Below, piece after piece: positions 53,497-62,924 of a stretch of DNA of 64,000 nucleotides. How positions within the stretch are numbered: position 1 is the stretch's first letter; every line of letters begins with the position of its first letter. The notes under the pieces are model-generated. The model made no database searches. It was not told the DNA's origin and worked only from the letters and a program-made list of their open reading frames with translations. Origin of the DNA: CAXBID01 sp963815305 (GTDB taxonomy: Bacteria > Bacteroidota > Bacteroidia > Flavobacteriales > Flavobacteriaceae); assembly GCA_963815305.1 (NCBI GenBank), contig CAWFFW010000001.1, positions 3,224,001 to 3,288,000 of the forward strand, read 5' to 3'. A program made the position numbers and the translations under genes.

Positions 53497-54441
53497 ATGA
53501 AAGACAAATTCTACCAATACATACAAAATTTGCAAAACACGATTACTTCAAAACTTGAAGCTATCGATAGACATGCAAAATTTCAAGAAGATATCTGGGA
53601 ACGACCTGAAGGCGGTGGAGGCCGAACTCGTGTGATTGAAAACGGCAATGTGTTTGAAAAAGGCGGTGTAAATATTTCTGGTGTTCATGGAAAATTACCA
53701 AAATCTATGCAAGCCTATTTTAAAGTGGGTGAAGTCGATTTTTTTGCCTGCGGATTAAGTTTAGTATTACACCCTAAAAACCCAATGGTGCCAACCGTAC
53801 ATGCCAATTGGCGCTATTTTGAAATGTACGATAAAAATGGAAATATTATTGACAGTTGGTTCGGTGGCGGTCAAGATTTAACGCCTTATTACCTGTTTGA
53901 AGACGACGCTATTCATTTTCATCAAACTTGTAAAACAGCTTGTGATAATCATAATCTAGAATTTTATCCTACCTATAAAAAGCGTTGCGACGAGTATTTT
54001 TATAACGCACACCGAAACGAAGGTAGAGGTATTGGTGGGTTGTTTTTTGATTATTGTAAAGCATCAGAAACCATGACCATGGAAAATTGGTATAACTTTG
54101 TTAGCGAAGTTGGCGATAGCTTCCTAAGAGCGTATGTTCCAATAGTTGAAAAAAGAAAAGATTTATCATATACAGAAGCACAGCGAAATTGGCAAGAAAT
54201 TCGTCGTGGGCGTTATGTAGAATTTAATTTAGTACATGATAAAGGCACGCTTTTTGGCCTAAAAACCAATGGACGCATAGAAAGTATTTTAATGAGTTTA
54301 CCACCTCATGTGCAATGGGTTTACGACCATCATCCTGAAAATGGAAGTGATGAAGAAAAACTAATTGAAGTATTGAAAAATCCAAAGGAATGGGTAAGCC
54401 CCCTAGCCCCCAAAAGGGGAAACTCAAGTGCTAATAAATAA
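53497..54441 (+). CDS. hemF: Oxygen-dependent coproporphyrinogen III oxidase
   Basis: This 314-residue enzyme oxidises coproporphyrinogen III to protoporphyrinogen IX with oxygen. Hallmarks are WERPEGGGGRTRVIENGNVF near 32, SWFGGGQDLTPYYLFEDD near 120, and NEGRGIGGLFFDYC near 171. The last about 15 residues (SPLAPKRGNSSANK) come from a palindromic repeat at 54396-54421 and are not part of the family. Aerobic heme synthesis is indicated; HemN is not in the window. Confidence 0.96.
   Translation: MKDKFYQYIQNLQNTITSKLEAIDRHAKFQEDIWERPEGGGGRTRVIENGNVFEKGGVNISGVHGKLPKSMQAYFKVGEVDFFACGLSLVLHPKNPMVPTVHANWRYFEMYDKNGNIIDSWFGGGQDLTPYYLFEDDAIHFHQTCKTACDNHNLEFYPTYKKRCDEYFYNAHRNEGRGIGGLFFDYCKASETMTMENWYNFVSEVGDSFLRAYVPIVEKRKDLSYTEAQRNWQEIRRGRYVEFNLVHDKGTLFGLKTNGRIESILMSLPPHVQWVYDHHPENGSDEEKLIEVLKNPKEWVSPLAPKRGNSSANK
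54396..54421. repeat. C-rich palindromic repeat inside the end of hemF (left copy)
   Basis: AAGCCCCCTAGCCCCCAAAA followed by GGGGAA matches, in inverted form, 54598-54620 before hemB, differing only by three extra bases in the runs. It codes for the C-terminal tail of HemF. It is a dispersed repeat that has entered the coding end. Confidence 0.65.
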
Positions 54442-54597
54442 TGAAAATAGAACACTATTTAGTATATAATAAAGTGCCTTATCTATCTGTTTTGGATAAG
54501 ATTTAAAATAAATATGAGATTATTAAAAAATAACCGCCTTTCTATTCCCTTTTTTTGGGCTAGACGGCTTTAAAACCCTATTGACCCCTAATAGGAA
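54442..54597. other. Spacer between inverted repeats, hemF to hemB
   Basis: There is no gene here; a 21-codon frame from 54441 is considered chance. A third worn copy of the C-rich repeat may exist near 54547-54570 (CCCTTTTTTTGGGCTAGACG). No terminator is seen, so hemB may be read from the same message as hemF. Confidence 0.4.
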
Positions 54598-54620
54598 TTC
54601 CCCTTTGGGGCTAGGGGCTT
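54598..54620. repeat. C-rich palindromic repeat in front of hemB (right copy)
   Basis: TTCCCCTTTGGGGCTAGGGG followed by CTT is the inverted partner of 54396-54421. It ends two bases before the hemB ATG, so the ribosome binding region is made of repeat sequence. Confidence 0.65.
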
Positions 54621-54622
54621 TT

Positions 54623-55612
54623 ATGTATCCACTAAAAAGAAACCGAAGATTAAGAACCAACGAATCAATCCGTTCATTAGTTCGTGAAACCATCATCACA
54701 CCGAACGATTTTTTAGTGCCACTTTTTGTAGTGGAAGGTAAAGGTATTAAGAATGAAATTCCATCTATGCCCAATTACTTTCGTTACAGTTTAGATTTAC
54801 TGGAAAAAGAAGTTAAAGAACTTTGGAAATTGGGATTAAAGTCGGTATTACTATTCGTAAAAGTACCTGATAATTTAAAAGACAATAAAGGAACGGAAGC
54901 ATTAAACTCCAACGGACTCATGCAACGTGCCATTAAAACCGTGAAAAATGTGTGTCCAGATATGTTGGTAATGACCGATGTAGCTTTAGATCCATATTCC
55001 GCTTACGGACACGATGGGATTATCGAAAACGGACAAATAATAAATGATAAAACTGCAAATATACTAGCAGAAATGAGTATTTCCCATGCCCAGGCTGGAG
55101 CTGATTTTGTAGCGCCCAGCGATATGATGGACGGACGTATTTTAACCATACGGGAAGCTTTAGAAGGTGAAGGTTTTATCAATATAGGTATTATGAGCTA
55201 TTCGGCTAAATATGCTTCTTCTTTTTACGGCCCATTTCGTGATGCTCTGGATTCTGCTCCAGTTGATTTAGTTGATATTCCAAAAGATAAAAAAACGTAT
55301 CAAATGGATTATGCTAATCGTTTTGAAGCGATTAAAGAAACCGAAATGGATATTGACGAAGGTGCTGATATTGTGATGGTAAAGCCAGGGTTATGTTATT
55401 TAGATATTGTTCGTGACATTAAAAATGCCGTTGATGTACCAGTTGCCGTTTACCAAGTTTCTGGTGAATATGCGATGCTAAAAGCCGCTGCCGAAAAAGG
55501 GTGGCTAGACCATGATGCTGTTATGATGGAGCAAACTACTGCCATTAAGCGTGCGGGCGCTAATATTATAGCGAGTTACTTTGCAAAGGATGTTGTTAAA
55601 TTGATTTCCTAA
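54623..55612 (+). CDS. hemB: Porphobilinogen synthase (delta-aminolevulinate dehydratase)
   Basis: This 329-residue enzyme joins two aminolevulinate molecules into porphobilinogen. The active-site lysine regions are IMSYSAKYASSFYGPFRDAL and MVKPGLCYLDIVRD. The metal site reads DVALDPYSAYGHDGI: Asp in place of the Cys triplet found in zinc enzymes, so it is likely Mg- or K-dependent. The ATG at 54623 is used; an upstream frame from 54581 reads through the repeat and is rejected. It is convergent with a large secreted protein gene. Confidence 0.97.
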   Translation: MYPLKRNRRLRTNESIRSLVRETIITPNDFLVPLFVVEGKGIKNEIPSMPNYFRYSLDLLEKEVKELWKLGLKSVLLFVKVPDNLKDNKGTEALNSNGLMQRAIKTVKNVCPDMLVMTDVALDPYSAYGHDGIIENGQIINDKTANILAEMSISHAQAGADFVAPSDMMDGRILTIREALEGEGFINIGIMSYSAKYASSFYGPFRDALDSAPVDLVDIPKDKKTYQMDYANRFEAIKETEMDIDEGADIVMVKPGLCYLDIVRDIKNAVDVPVAVYQVSGEYAMLKAAAEKGWLDHDAVMMEQTTAIKRAGANIIASYFAKDVVKLIS

Positions 55613-55618
55613 ACGGGT

Positions 55619-58453
55619 TTAGTTTTCAAGCTTTTTATCAACAGTATACGATGTTTCAAAATAACCAATTTTGCCATCGGGTGAAATAGCCTCAATTACA
55701 ACTAGCATATCGCCTGTATTATCACCATTGAAAAACTCAACTTCATGTAAACCACGCTTATCGGTTTGTAATGAAGGCTTCCAATGGATGACTGAACGCA
55801 AATCTGGAACATTCCAATCGTCATCTTGTAAATCATCATATTTGGGTGTATAAAATTCGCGTTTTGCAGAAAATCCAGAAACTTTGCCTTTAAAAACACC
55901 TTTTGGAGGTGGCTCAAGCGCTGCAACTCCATTACTACCATAGGTGTATATGCTTATGAAGGCTATATTACTAGCTGCTAATGACGAGATTTCACTTGGA
56001 TGGGCTCTGGGGAACGCTTCCTGAATATAATGTATTAAATTTCCTTTGGGCCTTTCAAAAATTTCAACATGCTTAATATTCTCAATAGGTAAAAAAGGTA
56101 ATAGAGAATAATTTACACCACGCACTACCTCACCATCAATAAAAACAAATGTAGCATCAGCATAAACAACAGAAGCTAATTGAAAGGGACTATTATTAAA
56201 AAGTCCTGTGTTCAAAGTGTCAGGTGTAATTCCAAAAGCTTCTTCGGCAAAATTTATATTTTTAAAAAATATATCATCTGGAAATTTGAATTGTAATAAT
56301 GCATAAAGTCCAGACATCCATTTTTCATTTTCTTTTATTAGCGCTTCGTTATCTATAACTATATCTGGCGGGCCATGTAGTTTAAATATTTTCTCACGCT
56401 CGGGTGTTACATTGTAACCTGTTAACTCTACTGCATCCAATGCAACAGTTTCACTAGTGGTTTTAAAATCGTTATTGGTTTCGTATTGTGCGATACGTTC
56501 CTCTATAAAGGTCTTGTAAATAGTATCGGCTAGTGTAATGCCTTCTTCAGTTTTATAATTAATTTTAAGTGGTTGTAGAGGGTCATTTAAAGTGATATTA
56601 ATATTTTTTGCTGCGCCTTTTTTGTTTGTAGATTGAATTAAAATATTGAGCTCATCAGCAAAATGATTATTTAAACTAAATGTAAATATGCCCAAACTAT
56701 CCGTTTCTTGGGTTTGTACACTAAAATCAGGCTTTGTAATCATGGTGAGATTAACAGGCTTTTTAGGAATTTTGTTTTTATTAAGACTAGACCTTACATG
56801 TCCAGAAACCAATATATTTGTTTCAGGTTGAAATTCAAAATCAATATTCGTATCGGTTTTGTCATAAACATAATCTCGCCAACCTTGAGTTAACATCAAG
56901 GCTTCTAAATCCCGATTTCTAAGTAAATTATTCTCATTAAAATAATAGTTGGGATTTTCTATAAAACCCTTTAGTTCTGAGTTTAATAAAAAATAAGATA
57001 ATATATTGGGTTGGGCTTTTTGAGTAAGTCCTAATTTGTTTTTGTCTAGTATGAGCGTAGAAAAATTCACTTCAACAGGATCGTTATCAATATTGGAAAC
57101 CGACACGTTTAATGTAGTTTTATCACGTTGGCTATATAACATCTTATCAGTTTTTGCTGTTATATTTAATACTTTTTCTTTTTTGTTATTAAAAAATAAG
57201 CGTTCGCAAATTGGCTCATCATTACTGTTAAACAACGTGATGTTAACAATACCATTGGGAAGCTCCGTTTTTTTAACCAAGGCTTCATACGTCCCATGGT
57301 CTAATTCAAAAACATGCTCCCGTATCAATACACCACGACTTCTTACTTGAAAATATAAGCTATCCGCATCTTTAATATTACTTTTAATATTCAATCTTAG
57401 ATACGCTTGGGTTTCCATAACGTTTAGTAGGTACCCTTTTGTCATAACTTGGGGTAATGGGTATTTATAAGCAACACCTTCATCACTCATTATTTTTCCG
57501 TAATATGATTTGTCTTTTCTGGGTTTAAAAAAGGTGAATCCCATACCTAATTCATTTGTTGAAAATGACCCTATTATGTTATCTGTTTCATCAATAATAT
57601 GGCCACTAACCGCTTCGCCCAAGCCTTTATAATTCATAGATTTATAAGCGACTTTATTTATAAAGCCATCAATTAGTTTTCCGCCTTCTGGAAAAAACTG
57701 TAGGTCTAAAAAATCTTTGTTTAGGGCAATGGTTTGCGAGTAGGTGCTTTCCGTTTTTCGTTTAAAATTTTTTAATTTGGTGTCTTCTAGTTTTACCTTA
57801 AGCTTTACTGTAATTAAATCTTTGGGTAAGGTATAATCCAGCACATACTGCTTATTTTTCCGTTTTACTATAATAGAATCCAGCATATCTTCTGACTCGA
57901 CATATAGTGTTAAATCTTTACTATAATCGGCTTTTAAACCTTCTGGGAATATGCTTGCTGCTAGTTTTAATTGGTTGTTATCTGTTTCTGTGAGCGTAAT
58001 GTTTCTAATAATAGGGTCTCTGTTAATAGTGCCTAAAGCGAACACATCAATATACTGTTCATAAACAAAATCTGGTCCAAAATTTCTATTCCATTGGGTG
58101 TAGGCTCTTACTAAATAGCGCCCTGAATGCAAGGAATCGCTTAAATCGAAAAAACCATCGGATACACCGTGTTCGAGTTTTAGTGTTTTTGTATCAATAA
58201 TAGTCTCGTCAAAATAGATAAGATCAACATATAAAACGCCACTTCGTTTAGAGGGTTGGTTTATGGTGTTGGTAACAATGGTCTTAAACCATATGGTTTC
58301 GCCGGTAGTAAAAACCGTATTACTGAGCTGAAGGTATATTTTCTCTGCATAAGCTAATCTGGATATTTTTTTGGTTTCTTGTGCGTTTAAAAATGGTATG
58401 GAAAACATTAAAAAACTAACTAAAATTATATTATTTAATTGTAGCTTTTTCAT
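55619..58453 (-). CDS. Large secreted protein with macroglobulin-like and plug-like regions, paralogue A
   Basis: This 944-residue protein has a signal peptide (residues 1-24, FLNAQE). The first part (YAEKIYLQLSNTVFTTGETI WF region) resembles MG2-type domains of bacterial macroglobulins. Several beta-sandwich units follow, and about residue 760-830 has a plug-like pattern as in TonB-dependent receptors (FVFIDGEVVRGVNYSLLPFL, then IKHVEIFERPKG). It ends with beta-strands but no barrel. It shares order and many phrases with the protein at 58459, five bases upstream, so the two are a tandem duplication. The function is unknown. Confidence 0.75.
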   Translation of the reverse strand: MKKLQLNNIILVSFLMFSIPFLNAQETKKISRLAYAEKIYLQLSNTVFTTGETIWFKTIVTNTINQPSKRSGVLYVDLIYFDETIIDTKTLKLEHGVSDGFFDLSDSLHSGRYLVRAYTQWNRNFGPDFVYEQYIDVFALGTINRDPIIRNITLTETDNNQLKLAASIFPEGLKADYSKDLTLYVESEDMLDSIIVKRKNKQYVLDYTLPKDLITVKLKVKLEDTKLKNFKRKTESTYSQTIALNKDFLDLQFFPEGGKLIDGFINKVAYKSMNYKGLGEAVSGHIIDETDNIIGSFSTNELGMGFTFFKPRKDKSYYGKIMSDEGVAYKYPLPQVMTKGYLLNVMETQAYLRLNIKSNIKDADSLYFQVRSRGVLIREHVFELDHGTYEALVKKTELPNGIVNITLFNSNDEPICERLFFNNKKEKVLNITAKTDKMLYSQRDKTTLNVSVSNIDNDPVEVNFSTLILDKNKLGLTQKAQPNILSYFLLNSELKGFIENPNYYFNENNLLRNRDLEALMLTQGWRDYVYDKTDTNIDFEFQPETNILVSGHVRSSLNKNKIPKKPVNLTMITKPDFSVQTQETDSLGIFTFSLNNHFADELNILIQSTNKKGAAKNINITLNDPLQPLKINYKTEEGITLADTIYKTFIEERIAQYETNNDFKTTSETVALDAVELTGYNVTPEREKIFKLHGPPDIVIDNEALIKENEKWMSGLYALLQFKFPDDIFFKNINFAEEAFGITPDTLNTGLFNNSPFQLASVVYADATFVFIDGEVVRGVNYSLLPFLPIENIKHVEIFERPKGNLIHYIQEAFPRAHPSEISSLAASNIAFISIYTYGSNGVAALEPPPKGVFKGKVSGFSAKREFYTPKYDDLQDDDWNVPDLRSVIHWKPSLQTDKRGLHEVEFFNGDNTGDMLVVIEAISPDGKIGYFETSYTVDKKLEN

Positions 58454-58458
58454 AATAG

Positions 58459-61179
58459 TTATTTCTCATTTTTTTCTTTTACGGTATACGATGTTTCAAA
58501 ATAACCTATTTCGCCATTGGGAGAAATAGCTTCTATTACAATGAGCATATCTCCTATATCATCTGCATTGTAAAATTCAACCATGGCTTTCCCATCTATA
58601 TCAGTCTGCAAATTAGCGTTCCAATAAACCAACGACCGTAAATCTGGTGTTTTCCAATCTTGAGACGTTAAATTTTCATATGTGGGCGCATAAAACTCTC
58701 GGGGTGTAGAAAACACAGGAATAGTGTTTTTTGATATCCCATGTGTTTTTTGCACTCCAAAAAGTCCTTTCCCTGCATAAGTGTAAATTGAAATAAACGC
58801 ATCAAATCCTTTGCTTTCATTAGGGTGCCTACCTACATCGTAAAAGTATTTATTTTTATTTTTTGGGTTTTTCAATATTTCAACACTTTTTATTTCTTCT
58901 GTGGGCAAACTACCTAATAAACTATAGTTGTCTTGATGTACAGGGATTCCATCTATAATATAATAGGTATAATCTGCTCCATGAACATTGGCATATAAAA
59001 ACCCGCCGTTTGAACCAACTCTTGATACACTTAATTCTTCAGGGTAATTAAAAAGAAGAATACTATATAAACCATACGACCACTTTTTTATTTTACTTTG
59101 TAACTCTTTATCTTCTATCACAAAATCTGGTGGTCCGTGAAGCTCCATCATTTTTTCTCGTTCTGGAGTTAGTTTGTAACCACTTAGTAAAACTTCATCT
59201 AACTCTATGGTGCCTTCAGATAATCTGAAAGCTTCCACAACATTTTCATTTTCTTTAACTTTTTGTAAATAAGCGTCAATGATAGTATCTACAATTTGAA
59301 TCTTTTTTTGGGTATTGTACTGAACTTCAGGAGTGGTTTTCTTATCTAATTTGACTGTAAAGTCTTTTTTATTGCCTTTTTTATTTTTAGATTGAATGAC
59401 AATTTCTAAATTATCTTCATACACATCGGGCAAAACAAAATTAAATACACCTGTACTATCTACTAGTTTTGTGTAAAAGCCGTTTGCAGAATCTTTACCA
59501 AAAGTCATCATAGTTAGTTCTACTGACTGTTTAGATGGTTTTTTTGCATTTATCACTTCTCCAACTCGTCCAGTTACAGTAATTGCTTTTTCTGGTTCAT
59601 TTATAAATATACCTTTTGGGCTTTTATAATGATACTTTCGCCACCCTTGTGTAAGCAATAAAACGTTGAGGTCTTCAGGCTTACTTTCATCTCTAAAATA
59701 ATATCCTGAATCTTCAATGTCACCTTTTATGTCAGACGATAACAAAAAGTAAGATCGTATATTTTGACGCAATTCTTGTAGATCACCTAACGGTTCTTTA
59801 TTTATAACCAAGACAGAGGCGTTAGTATTTATGGGTTCTTCATTAAAATCTTTAATATCAATGTCCAGCTTAATTTGGTCGCGTTGTCCATAAACACGTC
59901 GGTTGGGTTTAACCAAAATATTTAGTTGTTGTTTTTTGTTTCTATTAAAAAATAAACGTTCACAAACAGGGACCTGGTTACTGTTAAAAATAGTGAACTC
60001 TATAATGCCTTCAGGAAATTGAGTCTTTTCAAATTGTTTATAAACGGTATTTCCTTTAGTCTTTATAATAGAATAATAATCTGTAAGACCTCTGTGTCTA
60101 GCTCTTATAGAAATGGATTCATCATCAATAAAATTATTTCCTGTTACTAAAATATTAATAAATTTATCATCCTCAGTAACACTTAAAACCATTCCAAAGG
60201 GAGAGGCTTTAGGCAAAGCGTATTTTATTACTTTCTCTTGATTTCCTATTATGGTTCCATAATATTGTTTATGGGGTTGCGGTGTAAATTGTACCTTACC
60301 CATCCCCAAATGATTACTTTTAAAGACTGAAATTATCTGTCCGTTTTCATCAATAATAGTACCCGAAACGGCTTTTCCTTTTCCAGCATAATCAATAGCT
60401 TTAAAACCTAAAACACTTTCTAAACCAGAGACTAATTCGCCACCTTCGGGAAAAAATTGAATATGTAAATCATTTTTATTTAATGCAATGGTTTTAGAAA
60501 AGGTATTGAGTTTATCTAAGTCTAATTTTAATGTTGCTTGCTTTGTGTTTTCTGGTAAAGCATAATCAAAATTATAATACCCTGTTTTGTCTTTTTTAAC
60601 TTGCAAAGAATCTTCTTTGTCATCCAACGTCAAATAGACTTTAAGTTTTCCTCTAAATTTATTTTCTATCAATAAAGGATCTAATTGTGCTGAAATTGTA
60701 AATGTTTCGTTTTCCGTTTTGGTTAATGTTACCGTTTTTATAGGGTCTGCTTTTTCTTGTAATGTATGGATTTGAAAATACTGATTGAATATAAAATCTT
60801 GTCCAAAATTTAAGTTCCATTTGGTATAAGCCCTAATCAAATATTGACCAGATTTATAATTTTGAAGACTGAATGATCCCTCTGCTAATCCATTGTTAAG
60901 CTTTAACAAACGTTTATCTATAATTGTTTCATAAGGGTCAATTAACTCCACATACAACACACCACTTAAATCTGTTGGAATATGGTTGGATGCGCTTGTT
61001 ACTATGGCTTTAAACCATATAGTTTCATTTGAAGTATAAACTGTTTTATCTAACTGTAAATACACTTTCTCCGCATAAGACTCATGCGAATGATCTATCT
61101 GCGAATGATCTGCTAAAACCTGAGCATATAAAGCGGTTTTAAATAATAATAATATGATATGCAGAAAAAATGATTTCAA
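58459..61179 (-). CDS. Large secreted protein with macroglobulin-like and plug-like regions, paralogue B
   Basis: This 906-residue protein has a signal peptide (residues 1-19, TALYAQ) and the same layout as its neighbour: HESYAEKVYLQLDKTVYTSN near 30, GLAEGSFSLQNYKSGQYLIR near 103, LTQGWRKYHYKSP near 525, TPEREKMMELHGPPDFVIED near 695, and a plug-like part (YYIIDGIPVHQDNYSLLGSL). The common ending IGYFETSYTVKEKNEK is shared with paralogue A. It is the first gene of the pair. Such proteins are found in Bacteroidota and could bind substrates at the surface or in the periplasm; no enzyme is seen. Confidence 0.75.
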   Translation of the reverse strand: MKSFFLHIILLLFKTALYAQVLADHSQIDHSHESYAEKVYLQLDKTVYTSNETIWFKAIVTSASNHIPTDLSGVLYVELIDPYETIIDKRLLKLNNGLAEGSFSLQNYKSGQYLIRAYTKWNLNFGQDFIFNQYFQIHTLQEKADPIKTVTLTKTENETFTISAQLDPLLIENKFRGKLKVYLTLDDKEDSLQVKKDKTGYYNFDYALPENTKQATLKLDLDKLNTFSKTIALNKNDLHIQFFPEGGELVSGLESVLGFKAIDYAGKGKAVSGTIIDENGQIISVFKSNHLGMGKVQFTPQPHKQYYGTIIGNQEKVIKYALPKASPFGMVLSVTEDDKFINILVTGNNFIDDESISIRARHRGLTDYYSIIKTKGNTVYKQFEKTQFPEGIIEFTIFNSNQVPVCERLFFNRNKKQQLNILVKPNRRVYGQRDQIKLDIDIKDFNEEPINTNASVLVINKEPLGDLQELRQNIRSYFLLSSDIKGDIEDSGYYFRDESKPEDLNVLLLTQGWRKYHYKSPKGIFINEPEKAITVTGRVGEVINAKKPSKQSVELTMMTFGKDSANGFYTKLVDSTGVFNFVLPDVYEDNLEIVIQSKNKKGNKKDFTVKLDKKTTPEVQYNTQKKIQIVDTIIDAYLQKVKENENVVEAFRLSEGTIELDEVLLSGYKLTPEREKMMELHGPPDFVIEDKELQSKIKKWSYGLYSILLFNYPEELSVSRVGSNGGFLYANVHGADYTYYIIDGIPVHQDNYSLLGSLPTEEIKSVEILKNPKNKNKYFYDVGRHPNESKGFDAFISIYTYAGKGLFGVQKTHGISKNTIPVFSTPREFYAPTYENLTSQDWKTPDLRSLVYWNANLQTDIDGKAMVEFYNADDIGDMLIVIEAISPNGEIGYFETSYTVKEKNEK

Positions 61180-61278
61180 TATTTTATTAACGCCAAGTTT
61201 ATAAATAGTAAAAAGCTCATTATTTTACTATAAAAGTAGCGAAAAATTACAAACTGCTTATTCTAATATTTTGTAAAT

Positions 61279-61286
61279 TATTTTTG
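61279..61286 (+). promoter_or_regulatory. -7 box for the CNNM/CBS protein gene
   Basis: TATTTTTG at 61279-61286 matches the Bacteroidota -7 box and is 26 bases before the ATG at 61313. No clear -33 was seen. The 133-base gap before it is shared with the divergent paralogue B gene. Confidence 0.45.
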
Positions 61287-61312
61287 TAATTTCACGACAA
61301 AATCAATTTTTA

Positions 61313-62398
61313 ATGAGCACACTAATCTTTTGGGCAACCATATCTATTTTCTTTTCATTTTTATGTTCCATCCTAGAAGCTGTTTTACTTAGCGTAACAC
61401 CAACATTTATAAATGTTAAAAAACAAGAAGGCAAAGACTATGCTTTAACTTTGGAAAGCTTAAAAAAAGATGTTGACAAACCCCTTATAGCCATATTAAC
61501 ATTAAACACCATTGCCCATACTTTAGGTGCTATGATGGTGGGTATTGAGGCTGAAAGTTTGGATTTGAAAATTGAATTTTGGGGTATAAATACCGTTGGT
61601 GTGGTATCAGCAATTATGACGTTATTAATTTTAGTAGCTTCTGAAATTATACCCAAAACCATTGGAGCAACTTACTGGAAAAAGTTAGCGAATTTCACAT
61701 CAAAAGCATTAACCGTTTTGATATTTCCACTGAAATGGACTGGTATTTTATGGTTGTTGCAACTTACCACAAAACTTATTGGCGGTAAAGGTCATGGCAG
61801 TGTTTTAAGTAGAGAAAGTTTTATAATGATGACCGATATGGCTCACAGAGAGGGCGTTTTTCAAGAAAATGAGAGTAAAATAATTAAAAATCTACTCAAT
61901 TTTAAAGCCATTTTTGCAAAAGATATTATGACCCCAAGAACGGTGATGCAAACCGAAGATCAGAATACCACAGTTGAAGATTTTTTTAAAAGAAATTTAA
62001 ACCTTCGTTTTTCAAGAATCCCAATATACTCAGACACTCCAGATAATATTAAAGGTTTAGTTTTAAAAGATGAGATTTTTAAAGAAATGGCGCTTAATAA
62101 TGGCTCTAAAAAACTATCAGAATTAAAACGAAATATCATTATTGTTGATAGAGATTTACCAATTCCTAGTTTATTCGATCAATTGGTTGAAACCAGAAAT
62201 CATATGGCCTTGGTGGTTGATGAATATGGTTCAGTTAGCGGTTTAGTTACTATGGAAGATGTTATTGAAACCCTTTTGGGTTTAGAGATTATGGATGAAA
62301 GTGATAACGTTTCAGACCTACAACTTTTAGCAAGAAAAAGTTGGGAGGCTCGAGCCAAAAAATTAGGTATTTACGAAGGGAATAATCGAGAGAATTAA
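61313..62398 (+). CDS. CNNM/DUF21 and CBS-domain membrane protein
   Basis: This 361-residue protein has a DUF21 part with three or four membrane helices (residues 1-150, with PLIAILTLNTIAHTLGAMMV) and a CBS pair (about 200-335, with IMTPRTVMQTEDQNTTVEDF and LVVDEYGSVSGLVTMEDVIE). These proteins are linked to magnesium or cobalt efflux, as in CorC/CNNM. The C-terminal transporter-associated domain is absent, so this is a short form. It is one base upstream of ogt and co-transcribed. Confidence 0.88.
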   Translation: MSTLIFWATISIFFSFLCSILEAVLLSVTPTFINVKKQEGKDYALTLESLKKDVDKPLIAILTLNTIAHTLGAMMVGIEAESLDLKIEFWGINTVGVVSAIMTLLILVASEIIPKTIGATYWKKLANFTSKALTVLIFPLKWTGILWLLQLTTKLIGGKGHGSVLSRESFIMMTDMAHREGVFQENESKIIKNLLNFKAIFAKDIMTPRTVMQTEDQNTTVEDFFKRNLNLRFSRIPIYSDTPDNIKGLVLKDEIFKEMALNNGSKKLSELKRNIIIVDRDLPIPSLFDQLVETRNHMALVVDEYGSVSGLVTMEDVIETLLGLEIMDESDNVSDLQLLARKSWEARAKKLGIYEGNNREN

Positions 62399-62872
62399 AT
62401 GGAAATTTGTATTATTAAATCACCTTTAGGGTTTGCCAAAATAGTTGGCGATCAAGACGGTATTTCTACTATTACCATATTGAATTCAGAAGAAAAAGTA
62501 ACTGATATTATTCCAATAGAATTAGAAGATTGTGCGATTCAACTCAACGAATATTTTGAAGGTTCGCGTAAGCAATTCGACCTTAAATTAAATGCTGAAG
62601 GTACCGATTTTCAAAAAAAGGTTTGGAAACAGTTAGAACAAATTCCTTATGGTAAAACAACCTCTTATTTAGAATTGTCAAAAAAAATAGGAGACGTAAA
62701 AGCAATAAGAGCAGTAGCCAATGCCAATGGAAAAAATCCACTTTGGATTATTATTCCTTGCCATCGTGTAATTGGTAGTAATGGCTCTCTAACAGGTTAC
62801 GCTGGAGGTTTACATCGGAAAAAATGGCTTTTGGAACATGAAAGTCCATATAAGCAACAATCACTTTTTTAA
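62399..62872 (+). CDS. ogt: Methylated-DNA-protein-cysteine S-methyltransferase
   Basis: This 157-residue protein repairs O6-alkylguanine by moving the alkyl group to Cys121 of the PCHRVIG motif. The helix-turn-helix region with QIPYGKTTSYLELSKKIG near 80 and the Asn hinge in AVANANGKNP are present. It starts one base after the previous stop. It has no AdaA-type extra domain. Confidence 0.95.
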   Translation: MEICIIKSPLGFAKIVGDQDGISTITILNSEEKVTDIIPIELEDCAIQLNEYFEGSRKQFDLKLNAEGTDFQKKVWKQLEQIPYGKTTSYLELSKKIGDVKAIRAVANANGKNPLWIIIPCHRVIGSNGSLTGYAGGLHRKKWLLEHESPYKQQSLF

Positions 62873-62924
62873 AATTCATTGTAAAGAATTTACTTATCTT
62901 TAATTCCTACTTTAAATTAAAAAA

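Noticed and set aside
54441..54506. 21-codon ORF after hemF
   Set aside because: Too short, no start context and lying between repeats; likely chance.
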